From a virus, in IMG/VR virus record IMGVR_UViG_3300047557_004377, positions 1 through 23,498 of that record: a stretch of DNA of 23,498 bases; one strand, written 5' to 3'. The notes beneath the pieces are model-generated. The model worked only from the letters and a program-made list of their open reading frames with translations. It ran no database searches and was not told the DNA's origin. A program made the position numbers and the translations under genes. Of this stretch, positions 20,276-23,498 are shown one piece after another. Position 1 is the first letter of the stretch. Each line of letters opens with the position of its first letter.

Positions 20276-21184
20276 CTATTGTACAGCCAAGGTGTTATTC
20301 AATAAACGCTGAAACAATTCACCGCGCCGTTTTTCGGCTGGTGTATTGAAAGAGAATGCATTCAGATTAATATCACCGATTGGCTGAACGTTAGCTGCGG
20401 TAGCGTATGTGGCTTCTGCTGGATTGGTGGCAGGTGCTTGGCTAGAACCAGCGTAAGGACCGGTCATGAATCGGTTATACATTTGAGCGGTCGCCTGGTT
20501 CTGTGGAGTATCGAACTGAGTGCGTGGCAGTGGTGTTCCAACAGGTTGCAGATCGGAAATGCCGCCGTAAGAGGGGACGGACTCAATGGCATTGCCACCC
20601 AGGAGGGACACTGGATTGAAGGGAATTTCCATTGGGGCACCCATGGCACCCTGATTCAACACACCCTGAATGGCTTCGTAACCAGACTGACCAGGCTTTA
20701 CTTTCTTGGCAAGTTCTGGGTTTTTCTCGGCCCAGATGCGCATGCCTTCATCACGGACTGCATTCATCTTTGCCTGATCACCTGTGGCAACGGCAGCTGC
20801 GCGATTACGCTCGTACTGGGATAAAGCAGGGTCCTGAGCAACCTGCTGCGCAACGCGAGCACGCTCTGCTACATATGCACGTTCTGCTGGATCCGCAGGT
20901 ACTGAAGCTGTAGTAGCGGCAGTAGACGTAGATGGGTAAACAGAGCCAGGGGGCATGTAAGTAGGCCGACCCTTGGCGATGTCGTACTCGATGCCCCCAA
21001 CAGTATATGTACCGTAAGTTGAGTAGCCCTCTGGACGTTTTGGAGTTTGGCTTTTTTTGGCGCCGCCTGTTCCAATACGTGCTCGGTTTAGGAAATCTGC
21101 TGCGCCTTGCAAGCCACGCTCTCCTGCCCTGCCCAACTGAGCCAGATTAAAACGATTCAGATAATCGTAAAGATTGTCAGCCAT
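20276..21184 (-). CDS. Probable virion protein with disordered Pro/Ala/Gln stretches
   Basis: 302 residues from the ATG at 21184, two bases after the previous stop (TAATCATG). A TTG at 21196 would overlap that stop and is less likely. The N-terminus (ADNLYDYLNRFNLAQLGRAG) is helical. The middle is Ala/Pro/Gln-rich (STSTAATTASVPADPAERAY), with a helix (AERARVAQQVAQDPALSQYE) and a K/E-rich part (EGMRIWAEKNPELAKKVKPG). The C-terminal half is Gly/Asn/Pro-rich. It has no enzyme motif or membrane segment. Coupling to the gene at 21187-21648 points to joint expression. Composition fits a minor virion or internal protein; I do not recognise the family. Confidence 0.65.
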   Translation of the reverse strand: MADNLYDYLNRFNLAQLGRAGERGLQGAADFLNRARIGTGGAKKSQTPKRPEGYSTYGTYTVGGIEYDIAKGRPTYMPPGSVYPSTSTAATTASVPADPAERAYVAERARVAQQVAQDPALSQYERNRAAAVATGDQAKMNAVRDEGMRIWAEKNPELAKKVKPGQSGYEAIQGVLNQGAMGAPMEIPFNPVSLLGGNAIESVPSYGGISDLQPVGTPLPRTQFDTPQNQATAQMYNRFMTGPYAGSSQAPATNPAEATYATAANVQPIGDINLNAFSFNTPAEKRRGELFQRLLNNTLAVQ

Positions 21185-21186
21185 GA

Positions 21187-21648
21187 TTAACGCCAAACCT
21201 CATTAAGGTAAATACGAGAGCCCACTGCAGTATCAGCAGGACCAGGTAGAGCTTGAATAAATTCCGCACCTGAGCGTTCATAACGATAACGAGCCTGTCC
21301 CGGATCTTTATAGTTAGGAACGTAAAGGATGTAAGCAAGTCGGTTTGTTTCGTAGAGATAAATCTCATCCCAAACCTTTAATGCCTCTCGGGCATTGCTT
21401 GAACGAATCGTACGATCAACGTCACCGAGGATACTTTCGATTCGAGTGGACGGAGACGATGCAACTTCTGTTTTCTTTTCAGCCGTATCACAACGGCCAA
21501 TCTGAATCACAATCTTGTCGTAAAAGAACGAATCAGGGATCGTGTTCATAGCCTCTTCAAGACGGGCGAAGTCACCCGCAGGAACAGACACAGTAAAGTA
21601 GCCCAGGTGATACCTGACTCTACTTTTATCAAACTCAGATAACTGCAC
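21187..21648 (-). CDS. Probable virion assembly protein (153 residues)
   Basis: 153 residues. Residues 1-25 (MQLSEFDKSRVRYHLGYFTV) and the stretch AGDFARLEEAMNTIPDSFFY are typical of small alpha/beta connector proteins. Near the C-terminus YRYERSGAEFIQALPGPADT precedes a GSRIYLNEVWR end. There is one Cys and no enzyme motif. The layout resembles small head-completion or head-tail connector proteins of marine phages, but I cannot place it in a named family. ATG at 21648. A TATAAT (minus strand, 21676-21671) lies 23 bases upstream. The stop is two bases before the next gene's ATG. Confidence 0.65.
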   Translation of the reverse strand: MQLSEFDKSRVRYHLGYFTVSVPAGDFARLEEAMNTIPDSFFYDKIVIQIGRCDTAEKKTEVASSPSTRIESILGDVDRTIRSSNAREALKVWDEIYLYETNRLAYILYVPNYKDPGQARYRYERSGAEFIQALPGPADTAVGSRIYLNEVWR

Positions 21649-21670
21649 GTCTACCGTTCGTTATTGTTTA

Positions 21671-21676
21671 ATTATA
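21671..21676 (-). promoter_or_regulatory. Candidate -10 box before the gene at 21648
   Basis: A perfect TATAAT on the minus strand in the 39-base gap after the M23-type gene, 23 bases before the ATG at 21648. No clear -35 is seen. It is one of several AT-rich -10-like boxes before transcription units here. Confidence 0.4.
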
Positions 21677-21687
21677 AAGTATTCAAT

Positions 21688-22359
21688 TTACTCCATTCCA
21701 GGTAACGGAGAGTTCATGTAATCAGCCAGGAACTGTTGCGCCATGCTTGGTTGAGGAGTAAATAACTCACCCAAAGATTGTTCAAGTAATGTTTCTTTAA
21801 GTGTTTTTTGTTTTGGTTGTGTCATTTGCATTAATGACATCAACATAGAAACATCATTATCACCTGGTACTGTTTGGCTTTGATCAACAGGTAAAGTTGT
21901 GGCAGGCACATCAGAAGCGCCGCCAAGCGTCTTCATATGACCAAAGCCAATCTCATACTTATTGTCACCGGTTACCAGGGTTGCAAGGTTGCCATAGCCG
22001 CCTTGGTTGGCCTTGGGCATGAACTTGCCACCACCTTCATAGTAGACGGGTGTGCCCTCTGGTAAAGCCCAATCTTCGCCTTGGTGAAAGGTACTGGCAC
22101 CAGCAGTGGGAGCTTTACGGTTTCCGTATTTTGATGTAACTGTAATTCCAGCGGCAGGATTGAAATCAATCATGCCTTGCTCATTTTTAACAAAAGCAGG
22201 AATCTTGCTTTCACCTACGCGCACGCCAAGTAATGGCGTACGAATGGTTGATGGATCAAGGTATTTACCTGTGGCCAGCTCTTTTACATAAACGTGTTTA
22301 TGCGGACCAGTAGCCGTGCCTGTCTGGCCAACCTGGCCAAGATATTGAATACCTGCCAT
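21688..22359 (-). CDS. M23-type peptidase domain with permuted motifs
   Basis: 223 residues. M23 (lysostaphin/LytM) enzymes cut peptidoglycan cross-bridges with zinc held by H-x-x-x-D and a later H-x-H. Here the later motif comes first: GQTGTATGPHKHVYVKELAT with H20 and H22, then YLDP. The zinc-site front half follows: TSKYGNRKAPTAG, FHQGEDWALPEGTPVYYEGG with H92 and D96, then GGYGNLATLV and GFGHMKTL (H151). The usual order is reversed, as in a circular permutation. The C-terminal 70 residues (SMLMSLMQMTQPKQKTLKET) look like a helical virion anchor. ATG at 22359. It is downstream of a terminator and belongs to the structural block, with a role in cell entry inferred. Confidence 0.75.
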   Translation of the reverse strand: MAGIQYLGQVGQTGTATGPHKHVYVKELATGKYLDPSTIRTPLLGVRVGESKIPAFVKNEQGMIDFNPAAGITVTSKYGNRKAPTAGASTFHQGEDWALPEGTPVYYEGGGKFMPKANQGGYGNLATLVTGDNKYEIGFGHMKTLGGASDVPATTLPVDQSQTVPGDNDVSMLMSLMQMTQPKQKTLKETLLEQSLGELFTPQPSMAQQFLADYMNSPLPGME

Positions 22360-22384
22360 ATCTTTTTCTTTTTATTTTAAAACG

Positions 22385-22408
22385 AAAAAACCCCTGGTCT
22401 CCCAGGGG
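22385..22408 (-). terminator. Rho-independent terminator after the HhH gene
   Basis: On the minus strand CCCCTGG-GAGA-CCAGGGG (22408-22391) forms a 7-base G+C stem with a 4-base loop, followed by six T (22390-22385). It comes 19 bases after the stop of the gene at 22428 and separates it from the M23-type gene. Confidence 0.92.
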
Positions 22409-22427
22409 CGTGTCTTTGTGTAATGGA

Positions 22428-22847
22428 TCAAACCCTGATTAAGTCGGCGGCAAGCACAGCTTCCCAATCCACACGCTTAATCTGTTTTAACTGCTCAAGG
22501 CTATTAAACTTCTCACCCGATAAGGACATCTGAAGATCTTTGATCTCTCGAGCTGTCTTAAGACCGATACCCTTGATATGATCAGCGATCATTTGTGGGG
22601 TAGCGGTATTGATGTTTAAACGTGTTTCGGGTGGGAATTTACGGGGCTCTTCTTGGGCTGCCTTATCTTTCACCTGAAGAGTGGCAACTTTTTTGGTTGC
22701 GGCTTCATCAGGGGTCAATTCATTTTTGTAAGCGGTGAAAAGGCGACCGTCCTGATCTTCGACCATGAACCAATCGCCGTTATCCCATTCGCTTACAACT
22801 TTGACGCGAGCGCCGGTTTTGCGATGCTGGTAAAGCATAAGGACCAT
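22428..22847 (-). CDS. Helix-hairpin-helix protein with N-terminal SH3-like segment
   Basis: 139 residues. Residues about 5-50 (QHRKTGARVKVVSEWDNGDW, FMVEDQDGRLFTAYKNEL) look like a small SH3-like barrel. Residues about 75-135 are a ComEA-type helix-hairpin-helix domain: LNINTATPQMIADHIKGIGL, KTAREIKDLQ, FNSLEQLKQIKRVDWEAV, a fold that binds DNA backbone without sequence choice. The linker is Lys/Glu-rich. It lies inside the structural block, between a virion protein and the M23-type gene, so a packaging, connector or DNA-ejection role is plausible but unproven. ATG at 22847 lies within a 7-base inverted repeat (22841-22864). A terminator follows the stop. Confidence 0.8.
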   Translation of the reverse strand: MVLMLYQHRKTGARVKVVSEWDNGDWFMVEDQDGRLFTAYKNELTPDEAATKKVATLQVKDKAAQEEPRKFPPETRLNINTATPQMIADHIKGIGLKTAREIKDLQMSLSGEKFNSLEQLKQIKRVDWEAVLAADLIRV

Positions 22848-22864
22848 TTTTTTAATTATGGTCC
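22841..22864. promoter_or_regulatory. Hairpin enclosing the HhH gene's start codon
   Basis: GGACCAT (22841-22847) and ATGGTCC (22858-22864) are perfect inverted repeats with a 10-base AT-rich loop. On the minus strand the ATG at 22847 lies in the 3' arm and the AGGA of the likely ribosome-binding site in the 5' arm, so folding would hide both. Confidence 0.5.
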
Positions 22865-22873
22865 TAGTTTAAC

Positions 22874-23498
22874 TCAATCGCTAACAGTACGGGCGAGAAG
22901 ATACTCTTCAATATCTTCGTAGCCAGGTGCATCATCTGGTTGGATGTAGCACACTTCAACCACAAGGTAACCCTTGAGGCCAGCGCTGTAATCAGCATTA
23001 GCCAGGTAGATGCCACCGGATACGCCAGTATCGGTGTTGGTACCACGGGCAAACACCTTGAAGGTGGTTGCGCCAGTCAGGGACTTGTAGACGCCGGAAG
23101 GACCAACGCCGGTGGCACCGGTAGCGGTCAGGAAAGGAGTCGAGCTCAGGGCCTGAGTACCAGCAGCGAAGAAGATCTTGGTAGCTGCGTCACCAGAGGT
23201 GGTGGAGGTCAGGTTGGCCTGGGCAATAGGCTCGCCAACGCCGGTCACAGCCACAGGGCCGCTGTCGTTACGACCGAAGGTGATAACGTTACCGGTGGCA
23301 GCATAGATTCCGGTAGCAACGCGGTTGTCACCCCAACCAGAAGCAACCGAGATCGCGGCGCGATACACGAAAGCAGGTTGAGTGGCATTACCAGAGATCA
23401 CCATGCCGGTGATGTCAGGACGGGTGTCATCCTGGCGGTAAGGCGAGGGGACGATCACGTCCATGGTTTGACCCTTGGTGGCTGCATCACCAGAAGTC
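22874..23498 (-). CDS. Virion structural protein, 5' end beyond the window
   Basis: An ATG at 23464 gives 196 residues (MDVIVPSPYRQDDTRPDI), but the frame stays open to the window edge and encodes SGDAATKGQT just before it. SGDAATK recurs inside the protein (TSTTSGDAATKIFFAAG), so the upstream codons are very likely part of the gene and the true start is off-window. The protein is Gly/Ala/Thr/Val-rich and beta-stranded (VYRAAISVASGWGDNRVATG, ATGATGVGPSGVYKSLTGAT) with an acidic end (DDAPGYEDIEEYLLARTVSD). The composition suits a capsid decoration or major structural protein. Its stop is 26 bases before the HhH gene's ATG. The family is not named. Confidence 0.65.
   Translation of the reverse strand, partial: TSGDAATKGQTMDVIVPSPYRQDDTRPDITGMVISGNATQPAFVYRAAISVASGWGDNRVATGIYAATGNVITFGRNDSGPVAVTGVGEPIAQANLTSTTSGDAATKIFFAAGTQALSSTPFLTATGATGVGPSGVYKSLTGATTFKVFARGTNTDTGVSGGIYLANADYSAGLKGYLVVEVCYIQPDDAPGYEDIEEYLLARTVSD

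Overview
The window reads as part of a tailed double-stranded DNA bacteriophage (Caudoviricetes), most likely infecting a cyanobacterium. Phage identity rests on dense, mostly overlapping genes, a large tail-fibre block with an S74 self-cleaving chaperone, two tail-assembly-chaperone-like proteins, a phage tail lysozyme, a T4-type endolysin, a dCTP deaminase, a DUF3310 protein and two HNH endonucleases. The cyanobacterial host is inferred from a gene at 14274-14573 whose core resembles NblA, the phycobilisome-degradation adaptor, and from the look of several small genes. There are no rRNA or tRNA genes and no CRISPR array.

Layout. 1-88 is the end of a plus-strand gene. 176-9508 (minus) is the host-recognition block: a long Gly/Ser/Thr-rich fibre (7694-9508), then two cassettes that each start with a short anchor protein with a shared N-terminal motif, followed by a different adhesin (a LamG-type protein at 4724-6991, a seven-repeat beta-propeller-like protein at 2436-3554), small chaperone-like proteins, and an S74-terminated fibre (176-1534). 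A recurring AT-rich box containing TAGAAT on the minus strand sits before three of these units and again near 14590 and 16113. 9561-9905 (minus) is a membrane protein. 9954-12467 (plus) is a compact operon: a helix-turn-helix protein, two unknown proteins, a Dam-like methyltransferase-family protein and dCTP deaminase. 12468-12929 (minus) is convergent. 12971-13668 (plus) holds an unknown protein and a DUF3310 protein; an HNH-AP2 endonuclease (13720-14235) follows, and beyond it lies a displaced, recoded copy of the DUF3310 C-terminus. 14274-16088 (minus) carries the NblA-like gene, endolysin, two small phage proteins and a second HNH endonuclease. 16229-16823 has an excisionase-like HTH gene convergent with a truncated tyrosine-recombinase-like gene, flanked by palindromes rich in CTTAAG. 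16941-23498 (minus) is a virion structural block with tail lysozyme, an M23-type peptidase with permuted motifs, and an HhH protein; it contains two clear intrinsic terminators and a strongly structured intergenic region at 20056-20275.

Together the genes describe virion assembly and host entry (structural block, peptidoglycan enzymes, several interchangeable adhesins), nucleotide and DNA metabolism (dcd, methyltransferase-like, DUF3310), lysis (endolysin) and possible redirection of host light-harvesting protein (NblA-like). The points most worth a second look are the homing-endonuclease insertion that recoded the end of its target gene, the adhesin cassettes with their repeated upstream box, the NblA-like gene, the permuted M23 peptidase, and the palindrome cluster beside the recombinase remnant.
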